NCBI GenBank assembly: GCA_963931865.1
Contig: OZ007514.1
Span: 12,159,916-12,223,915 of the forward strand
Direction of reading: 5' to 3'
DNA length: 64,000 nucleotides
Source of the DNA: Axinella damicornis
Lineage: Eukaryota > Porifera > Demospongiae > Axinellida > Axinellidae
Both the position numbers and the translations under genes were made by a program. Positions 11,037-24,100 of the stretch are shown piece after piece; position 1 is the stretch's first letter, and each line of letters starts with the position of its first letter. The notes beneath the pieces were generated by a model. That model saw only the letters and a program-made list of their open reading frames with translations. It was not told where the DNA came from and did no database searches.

Positions 11037-14000
11037 TTGATGCTCTCCAGCACGGTCACCCGCTGCTCGGCTGCCTTCAGTCTGATCTGCTCCAGAGTGA
11101 GGTCCTGATTCTCCCGCTCCATCTTGGTCCTAAACAAACAGCAGTCCAGGAGACCTTTCGATAGGCATGCTTTAGAAACATGTACCATAGTTCCCTGGCC
11201 CGCGCCATTTTCGGTTGCAAGCACAAAAGAATGACAGCAACCGTAAATGGAGCGGGCCTGGGAATGAGGCTACCGTACTCGTGCAACCTTGGTTCTGATG
11301 GACGTTAGACAAATGGCAGTGGAGATCTTATGATGGGCAAGTTTTAGAAGCTTACCGTACTCATGCGACCTTGGTCACGATGAACACTAAACAAACAGCA
11401 GAGGAGATCTTATTCTAGCACACATTCTCAAGCAGTTTAATTATAAGCGCATATTCACTGTTAGGTGCAGGTTCAACTCTTATCCCAGCTAGTCTTTGTT
11501 AAGCACTGAAGTCTTCTACCAGAAACTCGGCCATTTACGACCCTATACAGAGTGGAAAAGGCTATAATTCCAAATGAAGTGCACTTCCTACTCAAGGAAA
11601 GTCATTTGAAGTTAAGCACATCTCGTTATTATAGGCATAATTATTCCCTTCCTGTGGAGATATAGGCGCATGTGCTCAATAATGAGTGACTATGGTCAGA
11701 TATGCAGACAGCCAACTCGAGAATGTTGAAATTAAGAACGACTACGGCATGTTTTGAAGTCTAGCTGTCTATCTATCTATCTATCTATCTACCTGTCTAT
11801 CTATTCATCTGTCCATGTGTAGTGTATTCTTACTTTCCTTGGATCTCAGCTGCTACACGTGCCATCTCATTCTTGTGACGTAGCTCTTCCTGATACTCAA
11901 TTGTGCCTGTGTGAGGGACAGCCATTGTCGGCAGCACAGTGAGAGGCAGTCATTGTCAGTTGCATTGTGAGAGGCAGTCATTGTCAGTTGCAGAAACTGT
12001 AGTCTCTAGAGACGGTGGGGGTGTGAGGAGTCATGTGACACTGAACCTGATTGTGAAAAATGTTGCTATTGCACATAGCTTGTATGGTGTGAGTCCCGAC
12101 AAGTCCTTGCCAATACTTCACTACACAATACTCCTGGGACAATCACCACGAGATAGCAGTTCAGCACACCAGCAAATTGCTGGGGATAGGACAAAACAAT
12201 TCATATCCACAGACATGTACTCTGACCTCTTCTCATGGCCTCCTGCTTCTGCACGGACTCCTCCTGCTTGCGGAGGTTGTCATCCTGCATTCGACGCTGC
12301 AGCAGGTGGGAGGGAGGGAGGGAAGGAGGGAGGGAGGGAGGGAGGGAGGGAGGGAGGGAGGGAGGGAGGGAGGGAGGGAGGGAGGGAGGGAGGGAGGGGA
12401 GGGAGGGGAGGGAGAGAGGGAGGGAGGAGGGAGGGGGAGGGAGGGAGTAAGAGGAGGGAGGGGAGGAATTACGGGAGGGAGGGAATAGGCAGGAGGAAGG
12501 GAAGAAGGAAGGGGGAAGGAGAGAGAGGGAGGAGGGAGGAGGAAGGGAGGAAGGGAGGGGGAAGGAGAGAGAGGGAGGAGGGAGGAGGAAGGGAGGGGGA
12601 AGGAGAGAGAGGGAGGAGGGAGGAGGAAGGGAGGAAGGAAGGGAGAAAAACATAGCCACTGTTGTTCAGACAGCAATTATTCTGCCCACCAACCACACAC
12701 CTGCTGTGTCAGCTGGTCGTCATATCTCTTCCGAGCCAGCTGGTCCTGGTACTGGGATCTCTGCTGGTGCTGTTGGGTCTCCGCCGCCAGCGTCTTCCTC
12801 TTCTCCTCCTGTTCCACCCTCAACCTCTCTACCTCCAACTGGCGGACATACGCCTCTTGTTTCTGTGGGAGGGGGCAAGGGTGGAGAGAGGGAGGGGGAG
12901 AAAAGGGACGGGGGAGAGGGGACAGGAAGAGAGAGCAAGGGCAGGGAGTGGGAGGGGGAGAAGAGGGAGGGCAGAGGGAGAGGGGACATGGAGGGGGAAG
13001 GTGCACAAATTATATCCCTACCTATTACTCATCTAAATAACTACTGGAATGCAGGACATTGGAGGGTGAGCCTAAGCGAAGTGCATATGTATGCGCGTGC
13101 AGGACATGCAAGGAGCAGTTGCATTCACATGATTGTCATCAGAATGTGACCGGGCAATAAGCACAGAAATTATGGCACTCTTGAAATATAACACTTGTGC
13201 ACATCACAGCAACTGTGAGTCAGGTCAGCGTTTATAGGCCTAGCAGCAACGTCACCACGGTACGCCCGTAGGTCCACACGCTGTCTCCGTCTTTATCAGT
13301 GTCGCCGAGGAGGAAGAATGTTCATGGTGCTCTAGCCAATGTCCACGAGTGGTCTCCGTCTTTGTTGTCACCATCGTTCGTCGAACAGGTTACAGGTAGC
13401 TAGACGGTTCGTCGAGTTCGTTGAATTTGAATATTATTGTGCACGTGCAAGTGAGATTCGCTGATTCAAAATTTACGGTAATTGCAAGATCCATTCACCG
13501 GACAAGCAAGTATACACACGCAGAGCGCAATGAAGTCACGCTAGTGTGGGGCTCGCTCAGGCTCGTCCCGATTAGTCATTTGAGGTTGGGAGGAACAATT
13601 CACTCCACCAGCTAGGTGCACAGATGCCTTGACAACATCCAGACACATCCACACACCAACCTTATATTCCTCGTGGTGCTTTAGCTGCTCCGTCTGTTCC
13701 TGCATACGAGCTAGCTCCAGTGCTTCCTTGGCATTAGCTGGGGTGAGGGGTGGGGAGGTGGAGGGAGAGGGGGGAGGAGTAGGGAGGGAGGAGGGGGGGG
13801 GGGAGGGGGAGGGGGAGGGGGGAGGGAAAGGGGGGAGGGGGGAGGAGTAGGGAGGGAGGAGGGGGGAGGGGGAGGGGGAAGGGTGAGGGGGGAGGGTGAT
13901 GGGAGAGGGGGATTGGGAGGCAAGAGGGGGAGGAGGGGGGGGGGGGACTAGACCCAGTCATTCGCTAATTCCTAGGCATCAACGTAACAGATGCTGTCTA

Positions 14001-14424
14001 TTGCTGCAAGGAGAAACCTCCTCAACCTTATCCCCAGAATTCTGGCGTGGAGACAGCTCTAATGTAGGTGCATACCCCAACCGTTCCTCCCTGTGCGAAG
14101 GGTCTGGTTCTGAGACTAGATGTTGGGGGTACTAATCATGGGATTTCACCCATGCCATACATAGTACTACTATGGCATGGGTGAAATGATACAAGGGTTT
14201 AACTCACGTGATTGGTCCAGCTCCCTGGCTGCCTTAGCTGCCCTCTCCAGTCCGGTGGGATCAAAACCGGTCCACTTCTTCCCCTCCTCGGGGACTTGTG
14301 GCGACTGATCCTTCCCCTGGCCCGATCCTCTCCCCTCCCCACCACCCGCAGGGGGGAAGAAATCACCTCCCTGGCCAGTACTGCTGCCCGAGCCACCATA
14401 CAGCTTGCCCCACAGCCACGACAT
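11037..14424 (-). CDS. ATAD3: ATAD3-type mitochondrial AAA+ protein, N-terminal exons only
   Basis: Exons 14424-14208, 13737-13661, 12862-12701, 12296-12227, 11906-11834 and 11129-11037 join in frame (692 nt, about 230 aa). The N terminus [11 protein letters not shown] and the stretch [19 protein letters not shown] match the conserved ATAD3 start. The coiled-coil follows: [89 protein letters not shown]3 is a mitochondrial inner-membrane ATPase tied to nucleoid organisation and lipid handling. Here the model stops where the membrane segment and AAA+ ATPase domain should begin. No Walker A/B sequence was seen between 8240 and 11037, and the 200-N gap lies in that interval. Introns are filled with GGGA/TCCC tracts. 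Family identity is very secure; truncation is more likely an assembly effect than a true loss. Confidence 0.93.
11188..11273. mobile_element. Imperfect hairpin-family element in an ATAD3-proximal intron
   Basis: The left end has AGTTCCCTGGCCCGCGCCAT and the right end has ATGGAGCGGGCCTGGGAATG then AGGCTA. The right end matches the dispersed hairpin family, while the left end has lost most of TAGCCTC. It lies just upstream, in gene sense, of ATAD3 exon 6. Confidence 0.5.
12306..12650. repeat. (GGGA)n and AGGGAGGA tract in an ATAD3 intron
   Basis: A long purine-rich tract on the plus strand, starting a few bases from the acceptor of the exon at 12227-12296. A second similar tract fills 13741-13950 next to exon 2. 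On the transcript these are pyrimidine-rich and may have grown out of the natural polypyrimidine tract before each acceptor. Confidence 0.85.
14143..14187. repeat. Short perfect hairpin in ATAD3 intron 1
   Basis: ATTTCACCCATGCCATA is followed after an 11-bp loop by its exact reverse complement TATGGCATGGGTGAAAT. It lies about 20 bp from the donor of exon 1. No flanking duplication was recognised. Confidence 0.6.
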
Positions 14425-14607
14425 GCTACGTGCAGCTTTTGCTCCGTCCACGTGGATACCGTATATCAACTGTCATAATTATGTTATAATTATATTCATC
14501 AAGGATAATATTGAAACGAAACGTGAAGTTCACGTTGGCGGCCCGGGTGACCTGTTACTGCAGTTTTCATGCATGAACCTTGCAACTTGGAGACGGTAAA
14601 CGTTAGC

Positions 14608-16186
14608 CGGTGTCATGGGGAATTTGGCACCCCCGATTTATGGCACCCCCATGCTAAATACCCTAGGGAAATTGGAACCCCCAAGCAAAATACACTGAGG
14701 GAATTTGGCACCCCGCGGTGCACCCCTTGGGGAATTTGGCATCCCGTTACAATACAGCTGAATGTATACCAGCGAATCAAAGCTAGGCATTGCTGAACCT
14801 ATAGTGACCTTATCATCAGGTGTCAGTCATGGAAAATGTATTAAAGAAGCTTGCAATGCGCTACTAGTCACAATAACAGGATGGCGGAGATCGAACTTGG
14901 AACGGCGGACGGGATCAAGGTCTACGATGAAGTGCAAGACTATTATTTTAGCCCGAAACAGCGACGAAGGTTGAGAAAGGTGTCATTCGGAAACGAGCAA
15001 AAAGTTTCTGCTTGTTGATGGCGTTCTACACTACAAGCAATCCTTTATTTTCTTCCTAGCTTCCTGTATATAATGATGCAGTTTCTTTTATTTTCAGTGT
15101 AATATAAATGATACTTTATTCCATTGTGTAATAAATAGACTATAATATCTGCATAGCTGAAACAATCCTTTTTTTTTCTATTAACGTTAAGTACTCAGTT
15201 GTATTTCCTGCTTATTGTAAACATTATTCTGAAACAATTAAATCAATGATGAAAATTTGTGTGAGGGTGCCATATTCCCTAGGGAATATGACACCCCCTT
15301 GACAAGAGGGTGCCAACCAGTAAAGGTTAACAATAATTTCTTGCAATCACTAGCCTACTACTATACATCAGTACTATATGTGACAGTCTCGTGTAGAACT
15401 CGAAGATTATTCCGCATTGGCCAAAAATGAGTTAGTGATGCTAATCGAAGCTTTGGGGGTTCCCCAACACTTTGCGAAAGTCTTAGCGCTAATCGTTGCT
15501 TGAACGAGTAGTTACGCCCACGAAAGTCCAGTGACCTCGGGCGTTTACACAGTATACGCACGCGGTACCGTCAACACGCGATAAAAATGGCAAGATTCAA
15601 CGCTCTGTATCTGCGGTTGTGCGATAGCTACAAACACGGGTCAAACGCCAACAGTGAGAGGGATCCTTCGTCTAAAGCAACAGCGCCTATGAAGCAAAAC
15701 AGGTAAACAGCACCTACGTACTGAGCGCTAGATCGCTACTATACGGATCGACGGTACGTCAACGATGTACCGTTCATGTAATAACGCTTACTGTGCTGTC
15801 TCTGTTATGTTGGTATCCTTCAAACTTGGAAAATCCTTAGGCAAGGGATCCATCTTGCTGCCGCTTTTTGTCCCATGTTTCTAGCTGTTGTAGAATAGGC
15901 GCTAGAAAGCGTTGAAAATTAAAATTTATAATCGCGTTTATCTCAATAATTGACTTCCGGAATAACCTTCGATTTCTACACGGGAATGTCACATATGTCT
16001 ACTTGACACCTACAAAAATTTGCATGGGGTGCCATATTCCCTAGGGAATAATGCGTGAGGGTGCCATATTCCCTGTTGCATGGGGGATGCCAAAATCCCT
16101 AAGGGGGTACCGGTATCCCTAGGGAATTTGGCATGGGGGTGCCAAATTCTCGGGGGTGCCAGATTCCCTATGACACCGGTTAGGTA
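14608..16186. mobile_element. Inverted-repeat element with repeated GGAATTTGGCACCCC subterminal motif
   Basis: The ends read GCCGGTGTCAT and ATGACACCGGT. Inside each end are several copies of a motif like GGAATTTGGCACCCCC, in opposite orientation at the two ends (about 14625-14755 and 15260-15300 / 16020-16175). A further inverted pair lies outside it (14556-14601 against 16571-16613). No transposase-like frame was seen, so it would be non-autonomous. Repeated subterminal motifs are typical of transposase-binding sites. Confidence 0.6.
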
Positions 16187-16324
16187 CATGCATACATGGT
16201 CAGATCAGTATAGTACTCTTGTTACGCACTCTATTAACAGCTAGCTACGGAGTTTGGTCGCTGCTCTTAGTGATAATGAATGGTTTTGTGACTGGGCATG
16301 GCATGTGTAAATTGAATTACTATG

Positions 16325-16566
16325 TAAGGTAGGGCGGGGTAATTCGGGCCACTGGGTAATTCGGGCCACTGGGTAATTCGGGCCACTTCAACTTCAGGTC
16401 AACGGTAACTAAAAACGGACAGACTTTAGGCAAACTTCTCATATACTGAGGGACACAACCTGCCTACAACTCACTAGAAGCAAGAATCCAATGGATTCTT
16501 CTTTCCTGTTGCAACGTTGAAGTGGCCCGAATTACCCCGTGGCCCGAATTACCCCGCCCTACCTTA
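16325..16566. mobile_element. Hairpin element with AAGGTAGGGCGGGGTAATTC termini
   Basis: The left end has three tandem copies of GGGTAATTCGGGCCACT; the right end has the reverse complement in two copies followed by CCCCGCCCTACCTT. TA lies at both outer edges. There is no coding content. Confidence 0.6.
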
Positions 16567-16619
16567 ACCGTTTTGCGTTTACCGTCTCCACTTTGCAAGG
16601 TTCATGAAAACTGCAGTAT

Positions 16620-18129
16620 CGACTACATCTGTACACGTAACAGTGTGGCTAAGTGTGTGCAGTGCTTCAAAGCAGGGCACCTCACCCCACGATTTCTCCA
16701 CTTCTCATTGCTTCACCCATAGATCTGGAAGAATTATGGAGTCCAGATTATGGCTTAAAGGCAGCTGTACGCAATGATTGCAATAGTTTGTGTTAGCTAG
16801 CTAGCTGCAAGTGTAGCTATCAGAGAACGCAGTAGCGTTCTCTATTTAGGGATGGCCAAGGAAATTTCAAAATACCATACTGATGCACCAGCAAGAAAAC
16901 GGCCAAAGAAGCTACTACCCCCCAAACCAAGCATGCAGACAGAATGACACTGCCTAGCAGTTAAAAAAAAAAAAACACTCGCAAATGTACCTGAGAGTAC
17001 GTGGGAGTCGAGAAACAAGTCGCTGTAAAATTCCGATTTCGTCATCTTCTTTCTTTCATTGACTAGCATAGCTGGCTAACAAAAGCATTTCCTGAGCTAG
17101 TTCACTCACTGAACAACACCGCTTTCGTCGTAGTAGCTCCTTTCGGCCCTTTTGACTACATACTGGCAGGATCTAGGAACGGCACTTCTGGCCGCTAGCT
17201 ACGATTCCGCGAATTGCTAGCACGAAGCATGACACGGAAAGCAGTTACAGTGCAGTGCAAAGCACGACGGTGCCACGAGAGCCCATCCAAACAACTGAAA
17301 AATGAAGTGAAAATTTTTTTCCGCGCTTCGCGCTCACAGATCGACACTTCGCGCCTCTATTATTAAATTATACACACCACAATAGGTGCAAGAAGAGATA
17401 TATATAGGGTAGTGTTTAAGGATAGAACTAGCTAGGTACACCAGCCAAGCACACACTACACCCACATCGATATAAGCTTATACCAATGGTATTCACAACC
17501 ATAGATAATAAAAACTAGTAGTAACTGTACTCCTGGAAGCGGAAGCGGTAAAAAGTACACTTACAGTGCCGAAAGTTCACACCTGAGGGAGGGGCTAGCT
17601 AAGTGGGTGTCGCGGAAAGTAACTGACGCCAAGGAGGAAACACTAATAGGACACTGTTGACACAGTTAACCAGCTTAGCGAGAGCTCTTCAAGTCAAGTT
17701 CATCGAATAACCCCAATTAGGGGAACGCTACACATACACACACACAATACAAGTACACAATGTACACACATAAACACACACACACATTCCCGAGAGCGAG
17801 CAGAAAACAGAGGCATGGTCACCTCTTCGTCCTCTCCACGCATGCGCATGACCTTTCGTAGCGAAATTAAAAAATCGCAAAAACTTTGTAAGAACGGATT
17901 TAGGAAGATTGGCGCGAAAAATTTGGACCCGCAAAAATTTCCCGCTATAAGGTACATAGTGTGGGGGCGTACGCACTTGTTAAATTTCACTTCGAAGTCC
18001 GTGTTGAGCAGTGCAGTCACTTGCGAGTACTAAAAATTTACTCCAGAAGGGTTTTCATTTTCATCAGTGGACTGACTCCAGATACGAGACCGTGTAATTC
18101 ACGAAGTAGCTACGCGCACGGAACGCCCA
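16620..18129. other. Upstream spacer of oxidase gene 1
   Basis: No gene is supported here. At 17318-17360 is a sequence (TTCCGCGCTTCGCGC, then CACTTCGCGCCTCT) that recurs at 43540-43578. The 17950-18030 stretch resembles 39583-39670 in front of the second oxidase gene, indicating that the tandem duplication included the 5' flank. Confidence 0.55.
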
Positions 18130-21100
18130 ATGTATCAACAACGCTTTCGTCGCAAGCTACATGTAGTAGCGCTAGTTCTGGCTCTGCTAGCTCTAGTAAT
18201 GGCAGTACACGCGGACATCAGCCACAGCCAGATCGCAGATGAGCCCAACTGGCAGACCGGTGCCCTAGGAAAGTGGGAATGCGGCGACGATGCTGACACA
18301 ATTGACGAGGCCGGACCAATACAGCAAAGCGACTTCCTGAAACCGGTGCTGTTGGACATCGCTCAAAATGGACTGGCGCACGCGTACAAGAAATTTAAAC
18401 ATTGGCCGGGGGATGGCTCACTCCTTGAACCTGAGCAAACCACCAATCCGAAGAACATAGTCATTGTCGGAGCGGGAATGGCCGGCCTCGTAGCTGCGCG
18501 TGAACTTGTAAAGGTTGGCCACAATGTGACAATAGTGGAAATGCAGGATCGGATTGGCGGACGGGTGAAGACGATTAGCGGTGACGGTGGGGGACCCAAC
18601 AGGACGCATCACCAAAATGGGACGTTTAAGGCTGGATTGTACGTCGATGGTAAGCATTTTTTAGTATTAGAAATGCTATATAGTTGTCGTAATGATAGGA
18701 GGACGCCTTTAAGGTGGCGGGATACCGGAAGGGGCGTGGTTAACCGTCCAGACTCAACAACTCAACGCCGGCTGCATGCATTAGACTATAGCCACAAAAC
18801 CTGGAACATGAATAGAGAACTGCCACACGAACTCACACAACACAAAACGATGATGGATCACCTTGCGCAGCTTGCGTGACAACGCTATACTAGCGATCAA
18901 AGCGTGCATAGTTTTCTAACCAAACACTGCCTCACCAAGAACCCGCGAGTCTAAAACAGCACGATCTCCGAATACTCTTAAGAATAGTGACAGACCAAGT
19001 TCTTTTTTGGCAAATCTCTTTCGGTTTTTTCGAACACAGCAAACAACTGGAAAAATACCGTAGTGTTTCACATTCCATGCTACTCTCGACACGCAAACTT
19101 TTTTGGAGAACGTTTAGCGGTTACATTATATAACTCAGGCCCTGCCCTGTCCATTTTTCAGTATTTTGGTGGATAAGCCGGGTGAAGTATATGGCTACTG
19201 AATTTTATTTTTGGTTAGAAAAAATCACTGTTATATACGCGCGTGCAATCACAAATGATTATTGCCGCGGGGCAGCTAGGTGAGTGAACTTCACAGTCCA
19301 GCCCCACAAAGCTACTTGTCAGACATACATATAAAAAAAAAAGCTGGATCTGTCCTGCAGAAGGATAGGGAGTGCTACGACCCACATGTGAGTAGGGGAA
19401 AATTCATCAAACAACAACGACAACCAAAGAGCCGCTCAACAGGAGAGCATCCAGTCCTGGCAGCAGCACCAGCCCCTGAAGGAAGCAGGATTATCAATCT
19501 TGAACAGCTTGCATCCTTCGTCACCAACATAGGGTCTCATTGAAAGTCATGTCCCATGGGAATGTATAATATCTTTGATTGGTGAGACGTCCCGCAACGG
19601 TATGGCATCTGTTCTCAGTGCAAAATGTGTCTATGTAAAATTTTATCTATCTATCTATCTATCAGTGACTATTTCTCAGTTCCTATCTATGTATGCTCAA
19701 AGATGTGACCCATCGGGAATTGGAAAAGAAAACCATTCCACGGAATCAGAACTTGGTACCTACTTCTTCTACATGTGCTCTTCCTCACCCTATCTTCCCA
19801 TTCACCAGAGGGCATCTAGAACTTGCGTTCGAATCTCACCACTACAATCTCTGACGAGTCCTTGTTGGCAATACAGTGCAGTGAAGTCAAAGGTCATAAA
19901 TTACACGGGCGCATGCGGCCGCATGGAAATATCGATAGGAGATTCTCGAAGCGGAAATGTGAAATTTCGAAGTGAGCAACTTTCGAAGTGAGCAACTTTC
20001 GAAGTGAGCAACTTTCGAAGTAAGAAATGTGAGGATTGGAAGGGCCCTAACAGGCCACCGTAGTAAAAGCTTCCGTCATGCCCTGCACCTTGTGACAGCG
20101 CACCTCCACCGCCAGAATCAAGTTGCTCACGCTCTTCGTACCAGAGATTTTTTACATTTCGCACGGCGCGCGCACAAGTATCCCGTAACCTATCCTCATT
20201 TCCCCCCGCATACAATCGCCCTAGGCCTATGGAACAGCTTTTACCACCATCTGCTTGTATTATGTATTATGCCACACACTTCATAATCGTTGTAAAAATA
20301 ATAAAAACGCGAGTTTACTAGCTTGGAATTGGAGGCCTGGGAACAAGGCTATTATACTACAATCATGTAACACTAATCTGTGAAAGTTAATTTCCTATGA
20401 TATTTTCTGCAGCTGGAGCAATGCGACTACCAAGCACCGAGGACACCCCAACCAACAATACAATCCATTTCCTCACTGATTACTATGGTCATATCTTTGG
20501 ACTCAAGAAAGGTGCATTTCTGAACACCGATGACGATGCCTTCCTGAAGTTTCACAACAAGGAAAAGATCAAAATTAAGGGTGAGCTGGTAACTACTGTG
20601 CGATTTCTTTACTGAGATGTATCGCTACAGTAGCTTTGCTAGTAGCTGAACTCGCTTCGCTCGCTTATTTGCCAAAGTGAGCAATCTGGCGCTTGTCGGG
20701 CAGCTCTCTGCACAGAGCTGCTGCGCTCCCCGAGTCCCCAACTGGGTCTGCTTCAGCCTCATGCTGCTCCCCAATCCCGTCCACTTCAGCTGCTGCTCCC
20801 CGATCGCGTCCACTTAAGCTACTGCTCCCCGATTGCGTCCGCTTAAGCTACTGTACTGCTCCCCAATTGCGTCCGCTGCTCCCCGATCACGTCCGCTTCA
20901 GCTGCTGCTCCCCGATCGCGTCCGCTTAAGCTACTGCTCCCGGATTGCGTCCACTTCAGCTGCTGCTCCCCGATTGCATCCCTTTCAGCTGCTTAATAAG
21001 CATAACTGCGCACAGGGTATGTTGCAGGTCGTAGGCGCTCTAATTATGCGTCGCTCAAAAAATTATTATTTTTGAAATGCAATAGAATTTTGGTCAGCCA

Positions 21101-24100
21101 AACTTCGATGCATTATTAGAAAACACCTCGCTAGTTACTGAAGTCAGACGAGTGTAGACAAGGCTATTGCATAGCGGTTGTGTTTGTTCCCGGTTTTCGG
21201 ACTGTCGCTGCCTTTTCTCCTACATGGGGCGTCCGTAAGACTTAGTGTGTATTATCCATGTGGGGCACAGAATACATAAGTGAGTTGCTTTCTCGTACCT
21301 GTCCCAGCCATATCGCAACTGTGTCTTTATACATCAACGTTCATAGACAGTGATGTGATGAGCCCTCTTCGCCATTCAAATGTACTGTGTGCGCTTCGAG
21401 CTAGCTACCATGATAATCGCGTTACGCAAATCAGTCCCCGGAGTGCGATGCATTATTGGTTTGAGACATTTAATTTTGACGCAGAATTAGAAAGGACGCA
21501 TAATTAGAGCGCCTACGGTAATGCATTCTACTGAGGGCCTCACTGCATGCATGCATACATGCACATGGTTGAGTGTCCCTGTTATTCTTGTGTCTTGTTC
21601 TCTTATATGATGGACCTTCAATTGACCTGCTGGCAATGGTGTAGCGAACCCAGGCCCGGGCAGTGTTTGAGCAAAAAGTAGAGTAAAAACATACTAGCGC
21701 TCTACATTGTCTGAGCAGACACTCACTGACCTTGCTGTCTTCTCAATTGAATTAAGAGAACTAAGCCTCTGATGCACTGATCAGAAGCACCTCAGAAGGT
21801 GGAAAATTGGAAACTTTTCCTGGGGGACATGCCCCCAGTTCCCCTTAGCTACGCATGTGCACTAAAAATTTTGCGCGCCACAAAACGAGTGCCCAAGCAA
21901 TTGTACATCCTGGCTATGCCACTGCCTGTTGGGAGCCTTGAAGCATGTATCATCTAATGATCCTCCCCCACAGACTTTGCAGAAGAGGATTACAACACAT
22001 ACTGGCCGGGGTGGGATGACAGAATTAAAGCAACTGGAGCCAAATACAAAGATCCCCCAATCAACAGCATTGGTAAGAGTATATAGAACAAGACTATACA
22101 AGGAACACAAAGAGTCTCACCGGCTAATAAAATGGTATGAAAAATAATAATCACTACGCTATACCGTAGGATTGGAATCATAGAAATTCCAGGAAATGAA
22201 TTTGTATCGCTAGATTGGATGGACCGTTGTAATAGATAGAAATTGTCGCGCTGCGTTTGGAGAGAAATCCGGTTTGTAACCGTTGTTATTGGCATTGAAC
22301 TGCCATGCTATAGCTACGTACTACTACTGCATTTCGAGCGTTTGTGACTGTTGTGGCTGCACTATTGCATGGGCGTCTACTGCCATGCCATCACTGCCAT
22401 GCTCTGCATCTTGAGCGTTTTGTGACTGTTATTCCAGGAACATGGACATCAACTGCCATGGATGCCACGCGCTGGCATTCGGCGTTTGTGACGGTTGAGT
22501 GTATACACTATTCCAGGAAATGGATGCCATGCCACATGCTACATTTTGGCTGTGTGGCTGTAGTAATAGTAATTCCAAGAAATGGGCGTCATGCCACACG
22601 CTGAATTTCGTGCATTTCGACAGAATCAGACTGACTATGAATAATGTATTTTGTAAATGTGTACTTGGAACTCATGTTTGTTTTGATAAGTACATTTCCT
22701 TGTATCTGGTACATTGGAATCACAGAAAATAATTAGTGCCCTGAGCTACCGCTTAATTGGATTAGTGGAAATTCCGATTTCTACCGCTAGATCAGATGTA
22801 CCGTTTTATTAGCATAAATACGGTAGTTGGTAACAACGAGCAGTAACCATAAACAGACCACTGATGGGGCTATACTTGTGTAGGTAATAATCACTGGCCT
22901 GCAGGACAATTGTGGCTTTGTTCAAATACTATTGGCAATAATCACTGGCCTGTAGGACAATAGTGGCTTTGTCCAAATACTATAGGCAATAATTACTGGC
23001 CTGTAGGACAATAGTGGCTTTGTCTGAATAGTGCAGGTAGTAATCATTGGCCTGCAAAACAATAGTGACTTTGTCCGAATAATAATCACTGGCCTGCAGG
23101 ACAATAGTGGCTTTGTCCGAACCCAATTAAGAGTCAGCAATTGCTAGCTACTACTATGCCACTTGACACTCGCATTCACATCACTTGATTGTGCTAATTT
23201 CTCTGACATATTTCAATAAAATGCTTCACAAATTCGCAACATTGAATTGATTTCATCATCATTCACACATTCTTGCTGCATATGGTAAATGAGTGTTCTC
23301 GGCACCGGATTTTGTCCAGGGTTTGTATATAGCAGATGTGTGCACAAAATTTAATTTGCATGGTATATCAATTGCTACAGCTACATATATATTTAATATA
23401 ATTTATCACTGCAAATACAAAGTAGTTACTTTGACTGCATGGTGGTTACTATAGCTGCACCGTGTTTTTTTTGTGTTTTTTTTCTATAATAATTCATGCC
23501 AATGCAAAGGATACATAATAGCCTTCTAGGCTAATACAGGTATGTACCCTAACTAACTAACTAACTACAAGAACAAAGGTGCAATATTTAACTTAAATGT
23601 GTGAGGTGAAGGTGCAGTAAGTGGGTTTGGACATGCAGGAGGAAATACTATTAGAACGTGGAGGATGATAGCATCCTACATAATCTGAGCATTCCAGTAG
23701 TACCTACATAAACCAGGATACTACTGGAATGGCCATTCTATGTAGGATGCTACTGAAATGCAGACAACTTGGTTCCTGCATGTTCAAACATGGTGCAACT
23801 GTAGTAACCACCAAGCAATCAATCTTGTGCACAGTGATATCAGCTTGCTTTCCTCAACCGGTGGGAGGGACTCCATGTACACATCTTCCCCCACTAATTA
23901 CGTTTGGAATGCAGAGCGGCCAGTGGGACACCTTGTGTACAGTGATATCAGCTTCCTTTCCTCAACCATGCAGTGGGACTCCTTGTAGCAGCCAGTGGGA
24001 CACATGTAGGATGCTACTGAAATGCAAACAATGTGGCTCCTGCATGTTCAAACATGGTGCAACTGTAGTAATCACCAAGCAATCAAAACAACTACACCGT

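Noticed and set aside
12201..13006. Long proline/serine and glycine/arginine-rich frames on both strands
   Set aside because: They are translations of GGGA/CCCT simple repeats in ATAD3 introns. The true exons were identified within them.
20029..20286. LINE reverse-transcriptase tail reading LGLWNSF
   Set aside because: Too short and lacking the following conserved SLxxFK stretch.
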